Origin: Trichobilharzia szidati
Lineage: Eukaryota; Platyhelminthes; Trematoda; Strigeidida; Schistosomatidae
Direction: 5' to 3'
DNA: 64,000 nucleotides
Assembly (NCBI GenBank): GCA_944472155.2
Contig: OX235271.1
Coordinates: 44,775,991-44,839,990 of the forward strand
Shown: piece by piece, positions 25,236 to 37,400 of the stretch
Position numbering within the stretch: the first letter of the stretch is position 1
How the letters are laid out: the number at the start of each line of letters is the position of its first letter
Translations under genes and position numbers: made by a program
Notes under the pieces: model-generated
What the model saw: only the letters and a program-made list of their open reading frames with translations
Told to the model about the DNA's origin: nothing
The model's database searches: none

Positions 25236-25950
25236 TTCTTGTTGTCCTCAATCTAATGTTTCAATGGGTATTTTCCACGATTTCATTTTGTGGAGCGGTG
25301 AGTGGTGCTGTCTTCTAGGGTTTTGACAGTAAGACAACTAAAGTGTTGCTATTTCATCTCAGGGGTTGTAGTAGTTCCAGATGGTAACAAGTTTATGTAT
25401 AGCAGCAATATGTTGCCTACCACGGATCATAAGTCAGTATATTTCTTAATTATATGAAAGCTTAATCAGAATGTAGTCTCGCACATTAAATTTGCATCAT
25501 CCGCTAGATAAATGAAAGACATAAAGATCTGAGCAGTATGTTTAGACCTGGTTATTTGTAAAGTATAGGACTTTGGGTTATATCTCATCATATTTTCTTT
25601 TGAAAATCCAAGATATTCAAAAAACAGTATACAGCTGTCTGACGAGTTGAATAATCCTATTATAAAAGAAGGGGAATTTCAACACAAGGCTTATTTGTGG
25701 TTGTCTTGTAAAGCATTTCCACTGACCATTGAACTCATCCGGTCAAATCGACGTATTTACACCACCATTTCAATATTTACCAGTGTTTATAGCCCTGAAT
25801 ACTGAGCGTAAATTGTACGCAAATCACATAGCATAACTATTTATTCCGGGCTTATTTTATTACTGTCTCTTGGATTTAGCATATCAACAATTACATCAGA
25901 GTGCAGAATTCCAATGTCTACAAAATATAACCAGATATGTATGAAAAGCA
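25236..25950. other. Intergenic, no feature recognised
   Basis: AT-rich with no recognised gene or repeat. Confidence 0.4.
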
Positions 25951-25951
25951 T

Positions 25952-26177
25952 CTTTTTTTATTCCTTCACGTTCCCAGTGGAACATAGGGCTTCAAGCTAG
26001 AGGCTTGAAGTTTCTGCAGCAGTGTTTATTTTTACAGGATGGAGTTGCTAGCCACATGCCCAACCTTTCCTCTTCACCAGCTTTTAGTTCTGGCTTAGTG
26101 AGGTAAATAAGTGCGCCGGCCGGGGATCGAACCTCGAACCATGGCGAGCGTCCTGACCGCTATGCCACCGACGCACT
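25952..26177 (-). mobile_element. SINE-C, full copy
   Basis: Minus-strand order: head GTGCGTCGGTGGCATAGCGG (A-box-like TGGCATAGCGG), B-box GGTTCGATCCCC-type, body, and the tail GAAGCCCTATGTTCCACTGGGAACGTG followed by A-rich sequence. The tail is shared with the RTE LINE. Confidence 0.8.
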
Positions 26178-27285
26178 GCCTGTATAATAATGCTAACTTG
26201 TATTTAAAAATCACCGGAATCAAGGAAACTATCCTAGTTGACTCTTGAATAGTGAACCTGTAATATTGAAAGACATCATTGTTAATACTGCTTCGAGTTA
26301 AGTTATATGACAGCTGGTCACATTCAATACATACTTACATATATGACTTGCTACTGTAAGTTAGCGAACGTCATATTCGCATAAAAACTGTTCTTACAAT
26401 AACACCTAATATCTTGAAAGATGAGCTGAGGTAGAACACATTTATTATAGAATTTACATTGATACAGATAATTAGCATAAATGAAAAATTATATAATTTA
26501 GAAAAATAAAACAAGCATTTACAATTTATTCTAAATTACATCATTTTATAAAACCATATTTCACCTATAGATTACACTCATCGAACTATTTTGCTTTCAT
26601 TTGAAAGCTAAACGTAATCTGGTGCTGCCTAAATTTCTCTCTCTCTCAAAACAACAAGGACCATATCCACTGAAATAGAGTGAGCACATATTTGAAAGAC
26701 ATAAGTTTAGTTACTTGAACAGAACATCAGTCATTGCAACATTGAAACAATGTAATAAGTATTCACACTGAATAATATTTGAGATGCTGAAGAATACTGT
26801 CCAGTTCCTTGCTGGTCCGATATTCGTCTCACTATAAAGTACTATCTGATGCTTCTTTTATACAAATGTGATAAAATGTCAATCCGTACTTGAAGATAAA
26901 TCTTATTTATCATAATAGATCCATCATTCGGTGAAATATTTCTAGTTTAAATATTGGAAATTTTAATCTCCAGTGACAGTGTGCATTCAAAATGTAGGAC
27001 TAATGTACAGGACAAACTCAAATGAGTAGTTGATCAACAAGGATAACTTCAAGATTTGAATAACAGCTCGTTTCCATTTACTTTTGTCATAGAAGGGCAA
27101 AACATTTATTTCTCTTAAATTTTTTCATTTGAAACTTGTTAACTTTTTGTCGAATTACCTACATGTAAATTAAATTCGAACATTCAGGAATGTATTTCCA
27201 TTGTACACTTTGACACTGTCATTCAAACACTTATTACTGTCAGTGACTTCCGTTTCATGGGCCTTTAATATGATAATTTTTTTAG
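26178..27285. other. Downstream flank of the neurexin-like gene
   Basis: AT-rich, no frame. It may include part of the 3' untranslated region if the distal AATAAA (27105) is used. Confidence 0.35.
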
Positions 27286-27291
27286 TTTATT
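27286..27291 (-). terminator. Candidate polyadenylation signal of the neurexin-like gene
   Basis: AATAAA on the minus strand, about 200 nt after the stop codon. A second AATAAA lies at 27105-27110. Which one is used cannot be told from sequence alone. Confidence 0.4.
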
Positions 27292-27488
27292 TTCATTTTC
27301 CGATAAACCTTTGGAGAACTTGTCGTTTGTTCACACAATATTTCAGTCCATATTAATGGCGACTCGAATCCTATTCCAAAACTGATTTCACATGGTGAGA
27401 ATAACTAAATTTCATATGAATGACACTGGCTTTTAAAATGGTGCTGACAATTATGTATTTTCTTTTGGTTTGATTACAAAAGGAAGAA

Positions 27489-28488
27489 TTAATTTGTATC
27501 AAAATTAGACTTTGTACATGTAGATTCAAGTGATGAAACTTTATTAAGTTGTTTCTCATCCCATATATCATTAGGCAAGGGCATAATATTTGCTTTAATG
27601 AAACAATCATTTTGAACATCTGATAATTCACTTCGTTGATCACCAATGAATTCACTGTCACTAATAGACGTGGCGAAATGTTCAGTATCCTGTACTACAT
27701 TTGGATTAATATTTATACTATAATCATGGGTTATTGGTAAAAAATTCCCCGGTAGTAAACATCCTCCAGTTCTACCTGTTAAGCTGGTCATTGGTAAATT
27801 TATAGAATCAGTAACAAAAATAAACGATGTTGGTACATGGGTTGAAATAACATGATTATTTTTAATAATTGATACTTGGCTGCATATTGGCTGCTTAGGT
27901 AAACAATCTGAAAGAGATGAAGACTGTTCAGAGCATTGAGTTGGACGTTTCGGTTTAACAGCACAGGGAATATCATCCATACTCAATAGAGAGCCGACTG
28001 AATTGCGACTTTTACTAATGACACTGTGGGAAATATAATTTTGATAGTTTTTACTGAATTTCATTTCGTTCGACGGTATACTATGTGAATTTGCATGTCT
28101 ATTACGATGACATTTGTAAGCTAAAAGTGTCAAAGAGATAATCATAACTACTCCAGCACCAGCTAGGCTGACTAACAGCCATATGTTTACTTGTCCATGT
28201 ATAGTATTCAGCTTAGTATAAAATTTCCACTTATTACTGCTAAGTTGACTTCCATTAGAAATTATTTCATTTGATGTAGTAAATTTATTTGTAACCATAT
28301 TGTTATATAAGGATGATAATAAATAGGGAGAATCTGTGATAGGATAGAGTGTCGGTGACTTTTGTAGACTGCTTTCTGTAGTAATATCGGTGTTGTGCTC
28401 ATTATTTTCCAAATAGTTCATTGCACTATCAGCAGGTACATTTGTAAAACCATGAACATCAGATTGATTTGAATCCATAGATAATGAA
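27489..28488 (-). CDS. Exon 10: stalk, membrane span, cytoplasmic tail and stop
   Basis: 1000 nt, residues 603-935. A Ser/Thr/Asn-rich stalk runs to about 703. The membrane span is about 704-726 (WLLVSLAGAGVVMIISLTLL), followed by basic YKCHRNRH. The juxtamembrane stretch ending NYQNYISHS (750-758) resembles the neurexin region that binds band-4.1 proteins. The tail is about 210 residues, longer than in vertebrate neurexins, and ends SNFDTN rather than the usual neurexin PDZ ligand EYYV. The whole tail is in one exon, as expected for neurexins. Confidence 0.88.
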
Positions 28489-31400
28489 CTAAAATATTTG
28501 AGAGCAAATAAATAGATAATTATAGTGTATAATACTCATGTTTATAAACCTAGGCTGCAACACATAGCACCTGTAAAGTATATTGGCGGAATGAAGAGAA
28601 GAAAAGAATTCAGAAAGCACAAATTAACTAGGTGTAACATTGACTGCCATTAGTTTAGCATTACAAAATGGCCACAAAAATGAAGGTTTGTTCTCCATTC
28701 TGGGAAGCAACTACAAGCTTTACCACTAAGGTAGACGACGTGATCTAAATTGAGCCAAAGTGAGGGCAAACAATCTGAAATAAATGGAATTAATACGCCA
28801 TCCAGATAAAAATAGGCGTACAGGAGGAGTCATAAGTAAGCTAAGTACTTTAAAATGACAAACTAATTTGTATATCAACAGTATTTTTCTCTGGAAAGGG
28901 TTGTTATTAATTGCCTGTTGCTTTCCTTTCACGTCAGCTTCAAGAGTACTTTCAATTTTGATATCACTGAACTGTAGCTAACACGTGATTTACTTGAATA
29001 CCTATATAAATTTAAGAAAACTTGTCTCTGGTTTTATTTCAAAGACACTATATTTCTCAACTATTTTAATATATTTTCCTGTATCGATTTCAACATGTAG
29101 GAGACCTTAAGTTTCAATCCTTATTTTTGTCAATTTCCCTCTGAAAGAAAAGTAATGATAATATTAGCGATAATGAATTTCAAAGAAAAGTGTTCATTAA
29201 CTGTTAAAATGTGAAGCTACTTACTCTTCGACTAAATATAACTTAGTCATACGTGGTTGAAACTTTGGCACATATTTCACATTTCCATAACGTGTCACTT
29301 GGATAAATGATAAATACGACAAGCCTGCAGCCAAATCATTTAAAAGTAGACCATTATAATAGACACCTGAAGAGGTGAATTTAAAAGAGAATTATTCCTT
29401 AAGTTATTGCTGGAAATTCATATTGTAACAACAAACATGCAGTCATTATTATACAAACATTTATGTCCATGAAAGGTCTTTAAATGAACTTACACCAGTA
29501 AGAAGATTTTTAAAGATAGTGAAATGAACCAGTCAAAAAGCTTATCGCCTAACAAATATGCAGGAGAAAGTTGGGATGGCATATTCTGAGGAGCCAATCA
29601 ACTGATATCCCATACCAGGACGGCCACCAAATAGAACTCAGATGAAAACGGACTATTCAGATGTCCGTGTGCGATATAGAGACGATAGTGTGAAGAGAAA
29701 GCGAAAGCTTGTGGGGTGATTGCGGAGCTGGCTGAAAATGATTACAGTGAAGCCAGTACAATGGAATGAATCTCTATATTCTACTAGAAATGTAGGGAAT
29801 GAATAATAGTAAAAATTTGTTCCCAGGTGTCACTTGCTGACCACCGATCATGTCACGGTATTATTACTCTAAGAACTTTAACTAGACTCCAGTCTCTTTA
29901 ATAAGCAATATATGTTCGCATTTATTTTCACGACTGACACAACCTACTGACACTGATTTACAAGTCAAGGCAAATAAGATTACCGCCAATATGTTGAATG
30001 AAGTCAAATATTAGTGTAACGGAATAATTGACCTGTAAACAATCTGTTTACAGAATTCACACATCTGAATGTTTCGACGAATTTTGTGAATACTATTCTG
30101 TTATCGTGACCATTATACGATAGGGCACGTCGTGGAGTGGCTAATTAACCTCGGACTATCTGCAGAAAGCGTGTTTCAATCTGTTTGGTATTTGTGTGCA
30201 GAGTTTTAATCCTATTTTGCCTGGAATACTCTTACTAATTCCCAGGTAGAGCATGGTTGTGTTTGGTCAGTTAATATTTACAAACAGTACGGCTTCTGTA
30301 CCTTAGAATCTTTTGGACTGTCTAGTTGCTAGGAAACACCACTGAGTAACGCAGATTCTATCAAGCTAAATGTCTTTACACATTGCTGGAATATACTTTT
30401 TGACTGTATTTGACTCTTGGAAGATATAGAGAATAAGGCACCGATTGGTGTTTAGTATTCAGGCCGAAATACTTAGGATATTGTCATTACAGTTATAACA
30501 CATTCATGCTTTGCAGTGTCACGTATAGACGACTATAAATAATGTTAAGATGCAGCAACTACGTAGTCTTGTCTGTAACTCAGATAGTATTGCCAGCAGT
30601 AATATATGCGATGAGGTCTACTGTTTTCCACATCATTTTTTCTCTGTTTTGGTCCAGCCTAGTCATCTGTTGGCCATAAGTTATTCATTCTTAGTTTCCG
30701 TCTGTATAACATTTATTCAGCTAGATGACATGCTCAGATGAAGCCATAGTCAACATATTTATCCAAAAGACATTCACATAAATCATTTTTATGGCTTATG
30801 TGTGAAATTAATTTAGATGTATGTGAAACTAGAGTGTCTAGAAAGTCCAGAATACACTATTCTTGGCATTTCCCTGTTTTTCATACTACTACTACCTTTA
30901 TCAACAACTTTCTTCGTTCTATACTGAAGATCAGATGGCCGGAAAGAATCACAAACAAGAAACTATGGGAACAAACAAAACAAGAACCAATCGCTCAACA
31001 AATATGCAGGAGAAAGTGGAGATGGATTGGACACTCGCTGAGGAGGCCGTTGAGTGACATCGCGCGTCAAGCCCTCGAGTGGAACCCGAAAGGGAAGCGG
31101 TGAGTGGGACGTCCAAGGGTGACATGGAGGAGATCGTGTGAGGAGGAGATGAAACAGTATGGAATAATATGGACGCAAGTGAAAAGTACTGCAGAAGACA
31201 TAAGCAAGTGGAGACGTGCAGTTGAAGCCCTATGTTCCACTAGGAACCCAAGGGAACAATAATAATAATATTTTATTTATTTCTAGGTAATTGTATCTGA
31301 ATAGGTAATGTTAATTTTGTTTTCAGTAACTGCGTACCGACAGAAGCATTTTCCAGGCCTCTCAAGGCGAGAAAACAAGTCGAATTTTGAAGCGTATCCG

Positions 31401-34400
31401 CAGGTGATCAAAACCAAACCTTCCATGTGGGTTGATAAGCATTCAACTATTGGACCACCGTTGCAAGAAGTGGGAACGGTTACTTGAAATGTTTGTACAC
31501 CTTACCTATCGGTTACTAATTATTGACAGAAGGAAATGTAGGCAAACTCTAATTAACACCTTTTATTCATTAAGATTAACAATCCCATTCTTTACCAATC
31601 AGCGACTTTTGAATTAAAAACTTCACGTTTATCTGAATATCTGCGATAATCATTAGTCGGCTAGCATCAGTGAGTTCTTCGTCAGGGTATTACAGTTATA
31701 TCATATTTTATGAAGTAGAACTTCTTCACAGTTGAATTAATCAAGACTTAAACGGGCTGTTAGGCGATAATAAATGTCGTATAATCATAATTACTGTGAA
31801 TAATTCACGTGGTCCACTTTTGTATATGTTGTCCATGTTCAAACAGATGTTTTCCTCAGGAATATGAAAATCTTGGTAACACATCAGTTAAATTTGATTT
31901 TTTTCCTTCACGTTCCCCAGTGGAACATGGGGCTTCAAGCTAAAGGCTCAAAGTTTCTGTAGCAGTGTTTATTTTTACAGGATGGGGTTGCTAGCTTCAT
32001 GCCCAACCTTTCATCCCTGCTGGCTTTTATTACTGGCTTAGCGAGGTAAAGGAGTGCGTCGGCCAGGGATCGCACCCCGGACCATGTGCATAGTCGGCGA
32101 GCGTCCTAACTGCTATGCCACCAACGCACAATTAAATTTGATTACAGAAATACAATGCACTGATGAAGAAAACAAAGTACAAATGACCTACCTATACAAT
32201 CCTTTCACCTGTTCATCTTAAAGTTAAATAGATGCTACCTTATATGTTCATTTTCATATACATTAACATGTTTATCTACGCTTGAGCAATTACCCACTTA
32301 TAGCATCCATTGAAAAATATTTGTCAGTACATTCAAATGTGCTGTCAAGTTTGATTATTTAATAGCACAGAGTCACTGGTTACACTGTAACCTACTACGC
32401 ATTCTTTAATATATTTCGTGAAAAGCATAATAATAAGAACCTATTTTATTCCAAAAACAGTACTTAGAATTCAAAATGAAATTCTCAGCATTTGTCACAA
32501 TATTGCATCTGATTAACTTAAAATATAAATAAAATTAAAAGTTAAAACAAAATTAACCAGAGGAATTTATCCACATTTACGATATAAAGTCGAAAATATT
32601 CAAAGCACGAATTGAGAATATTAGATATAATAATAGTAATAATAATGATAGTGAGTTTGTTTCAAACAGTACTGTCGATTCAGTTTGGAAATTTTAGCAT
32701 GTTATAGACTATTGGATCTAACGTTCTGTTGATATAGTATGGTGAGGGGAAGTACAAAATTAACAGTTATAATACAGCTTAAATGATTTTCACACTTATG
32801 AAAAAATAAACAAATAAAAACAAAACCTTGAGAGGATTATAAATATAAGAAGTACAATAACAATAAAGGTTGGTGTTGTAAGGGTGAAGGGAACGGTTTA
32901 TTTGATAGTGTAAAGAAGTTGAGTTAGTTCGTGCCGAAAGCTATTTGCGTTATATAAAGTGAGTGCCAAATATGGTATAGTGGAATTTTTATACTTAGAC
33001 GTACGTGCATAAAGTCTTCTGAAAAGACTTCTTGTTTTACCTGAGGAGACACAAGGTTGGAGCTGCGGGTAAAGTGCATGCTCACAGTCTGACAAAATTC
33101 CTCTAACAAATTTCTTGTATGACATCAGGTGCCTATCAGTGACAATATCAACGATATGGCCCAATATGGTACCACTCGTCCTACTGACAGTCTTCAGAGT
33201 TCTACGAAGCATGACATAGTCGTTTTTAAGCAATCCAGGAAAGAATAAGGGCGAACAGTAAAGAAGAATAGGTAAGATCCACGAGCTGACAAACTGTAAC
33301 AGGAGGGGTTGGGTTATACATGACTGCCTTAACTTCTTAATGTAAAAAGTCAGACGGAATATTCTTTTAGAAATCGCTAAGACATGGAAAGACCAGGATG
33401 GGTCAGAAGAAAGAATTAATCCAAGATACTTAACTTCAGACCTGATTTCTTTATCACTATCATTAATTTTGCAGTGGTTATTGGAACCGATAGCTTCATT
33501 TAACTTTCTTTTACATCGGAAACTGAAATTAACAGTCTGATATTTGGAAGGATTTAGTTTAAGGCTGTTAAACGAATAAGTATTATAAAGGTAGATTATT
33601 GGGTGGAAGCTATCAGTACGATTCGTTTTGTCACCTAGGTCCTGATTAGTTAAAATAAATACAAGAACTCAAAAACTTTATTTCAACCTTATTCCACTGC
33701 TTTTTTTTGATCGACTTTATGTCAGCGCATTTACAAAATTGGCTTTCTTAAAATTTTTCTTTCATGTTGCTTTTGACAAGACGAATTCACATTTATTTTT
33801 ACAGAATTTTCTTAACCTTTAGATAAATTTTATATTGTATCCACCAATCCACATGGCTACTGTAATTATAATTTTTTCTAGACTACATGCGAAAAACGTA
33901 TTTTTATCGAGATGGAAGATGTGAAAAGGCTAGCTGTCTGTGATGAAAGGTGATCGCATTCTATTTCAAATGTTAAGTTCTATAATATGGTGAGTAATAG
34001 TGATGCTAGGGGTATAGGGCTGAGTAAGTAATGAAACTTAGTGAATGAGGCTGTAAAAATGCATTGTTCCTTTGGGTTCCGAGTTGAACTTAGGGTTTCA
34101 ACAATACATCTCCAATTTGTTCTATTTTCTGTTGTCCTCTTCAGCTTGCCCCCCTGTTTGCCCCTATTCTCGCATCTCTTGCTCTCATGATCTCTTACAT
34201 ATCACCCTATGACGACCCACTCGTAGCTTCCTATTCGGATTCCACTCCAGCAATGGCCTGATCCATTTCCATTTTCTCCTATTTATTTGTTGGACGTTAG
34301 GTTTTTCATTAGTTTGTTCCTATAGTTTCTTGCTCCCAATTCTTTCTGGCCGGCTAGTATGGAGCCAGTGAAGGCATCTGTTGATAAACGTCTGCAGTAA

Positions 34401-37400
34401 CCTGTTGGAAATTCTCTCCGTGACACGCTGGCCAAGTTTCTGATTCATACAGAAGAACCGACTCACTTCATTTTGGTGTCGAAAATCCAAATCTTGTTCC
34501 TTATGCTGACTGAGTGAAGAAGATTTTTAAACCGATTTCACATTGAAGAGGGTGTATCTTGCCTTTCCGATTCTGACTTTGACTTTGTTTCTAGTCGAGT
34601 AATATTAACTGACACAGAATTAGATCGAAAACGAAGAGATATGCACTACTGGATATGCTATGCACAACTTGATATGATTATGAGCAATAGTTTATGCTCG
34701 AAACGTCATCAGTTAGTATTACTGTACAACACTGTGTGATTTATCAAAATAAAATCTTATAATGGAGTTATACTCTACCACAGTGCCCAAGTTTTATACT
34801 TATATCTACTTGTTTGGTGTTCACGGGATTATAAGAACCACTGACTGTAACTGTCAGTGATATGGCTCAAAAACATTCTCAATGGCACAGATGCATTCAG
34901 TCTTTGTAATTTTCCAGATTCTTTAGATCCTCATGTTTTTTTATGTTACTACTCTTTCTCCTCTACACTCCTGCTCATCATAATTTTTTTGAATTTCGTT
35001 TTACTTCCTTTTTCCTACCATCACGTGTTACATTGGTTGTAGCAGTTTGAAATGCTTCACTTCTGTGTGATGTTCTATTCTAGAACCCAGTCAGTCAATT
35101 GCTAGCATGACTGTATGGATACTAAAACAAAATCAAAGTATAAAGAATTCTTTTCTCCGTTTTATTTTGCATTAAATCAACTGATTTACCACCCAAAAAT
35201 GGATTTGACTACAATACAAATTTAAGTTTACACCCTGTTAGTTACTCTTTTTGTGATTAAGACAAAGGCATTGTCAAACCAACAGGAAAAATATTTTTTT
35301 AACAAGATGGAATTGTCTTAAATGTGTTTCAATGATACCATGGTTATTAGACCCAAAATAATTAGAAGTATGAGATACTGAAAGGAAACATTTGTTGTTC
35401 CTCAATTACAGCTTTAATTTTTTTTAATTAGGAAAATTTATTGTTTTGAGTTCAAAATATTTTCGTCATCTGTTGCATTTATGGTTTTATGGTTTGACCT
35501 GATCCATTCAATTTTAAGTTGGTGCGAATTAAATGGCTCTTAAGCCTATCATCTCACTAAGTTTTTATTTTACTTCTGATGTAACGACTCATCTGCATCT
35601 TCTGTGGCGCTGACCTTTATTTCGTTAGCATCATCATGTGACAATTTCATCAGTTGGTGAAAGTCTTAGCCAAATGCAATGGATTGTTGATTCACTAAAA
35701 TGACTAAGGAAGAAATCACTGGTAGATCAAATCACATTGCGGCGAGAACTGATCTAATCTCTTGAATCATGTGCGTAAGCTTTCATGGAATGTTTTTATT
35801 CACAACCTTCAGCTTGTAGTCAGCCTATCGGTGAATTAAACTTCTAAAATTCTACTCAACTGTGTCTATGTTGTGCTTATACTTCTTTGGCTTTATACAG
35901 ATGGTTCAAAATATTCATTAAATGTTATATGATGGTATTAATTGTAACGTGTAAAGATATTGTGTCCATTTCGCTAAGCATTAAAAAAATTCTATGATGT
36001 GGAAGACATTTTTGTAATACAGTATTCTGTGTGGATTCAATACTCTCCTCTGATTATGCGTTGAGATGACAATAAGCGCTTGAGTAAAGCAAGGCAGGCC
36101 AAAGTACTAGCAGTTCTGAAAAAAGCCTTATTGTTACAACTTCAGTTCATTAGGGATAACATTAGTTAGATTTTAACGCAACGCCTAGGGAATGCGGCAA
36201 AAAGAGCATTCAGTGCTGCTGAATTATGCTGTATTTTCAAAATAAATTCTATTTTGCGCTTGGGAGTTAAACTATCTAATTTCCCCTCATTAATGTGTAT
36301 GTACCAATTTAACTGCTCCTGTGAAACCAATTACACAGGCCGTAAAATTAGGCGTGTTTATTATTGGATTTCCGAACACCATCCCTCTTGGTTAAGCAAG
36401 GAATAAACAAAATCCATTCATAGCGATAATTTATCTCTTCTCGTGGATACAGAACACAAGACTGATGTTAACGAGGCTTTCAGAGTCATCTGTTGCATAC
36501 CAAATAATCTTAATTTTACCTCAAAAGTTTGGCTGCTGGAATCTACATTAAGAAACCCAACTTATGTACCCAAAGGAAGTTGGTTCAGACACTTTCCTTA
36601 CCTTGGCCATCAAGGTTTTAATGATCCTTAATTTGTTATAGAAATTTCCTCAATTCTATTTGATATTCTATTTACTATTACATGTTTATGCTTATTACAA
36701 ATTAAAGCGTCTTTCTTGAATTTTAACTCAATTGACCTTACTTAAGAAATCTATAGTATTTATAACACCAATATTGTTAATGACGATTATGCTAGAATAT
36801 TCTGCGTGCGTGAATTAATATACACATATATAATTGTAGAGCCAGAAGAGGTTACTGTCTGGAATTTTCTTTTTTCTTGCAAACATAAACATTTATTCTC
36901 TATGCCGACCTTTTAAAATCAAAAGTACGAAATCGTATCTTCGTGCAATTCCAGAACTCTCTGGCTTCATTCTAAGTGAATAACTTAAGCCTTTGGAATT
37001 AATGCCTTTAAAGCTACCTTTGTGCTCAGAAGTAATGCTTACATTTTACTTAATAGACAGAAACTTATTTTCTGTAAAGACACTTTCTCTTAAACAGTTT
37101 ATATATCCCGTAACGAATAAAGGATGGAAAATAAACACTAATTATTGAAGAGATATTTTATTCCTCACTAACCTGTCATATAACCACGGAAGACGTCAGT
37201 TTTATTCAACTTTGGTGCATGTCCAAGCCAGATTACCTTCTGATTGTTAAAAAGTTTTCCATAGGCGGCTAAGTTGTCAATATTTAAATAAGAAAAGATA
37301 AAGAACAACAAAATAAATTCAGTTATATAAAATTACAGTTTTACATCCAACCAATGACAACAAAAATGGTAATAAGAAATTGGAAGACAGTCTCCCTAGG

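Noticed and set aside
28726..28932. Extra exon in intron 9
   Set aside because: Exon 9 joins exon 10 in frame with good splice sites, and this frame has no domain or matching splice sites.
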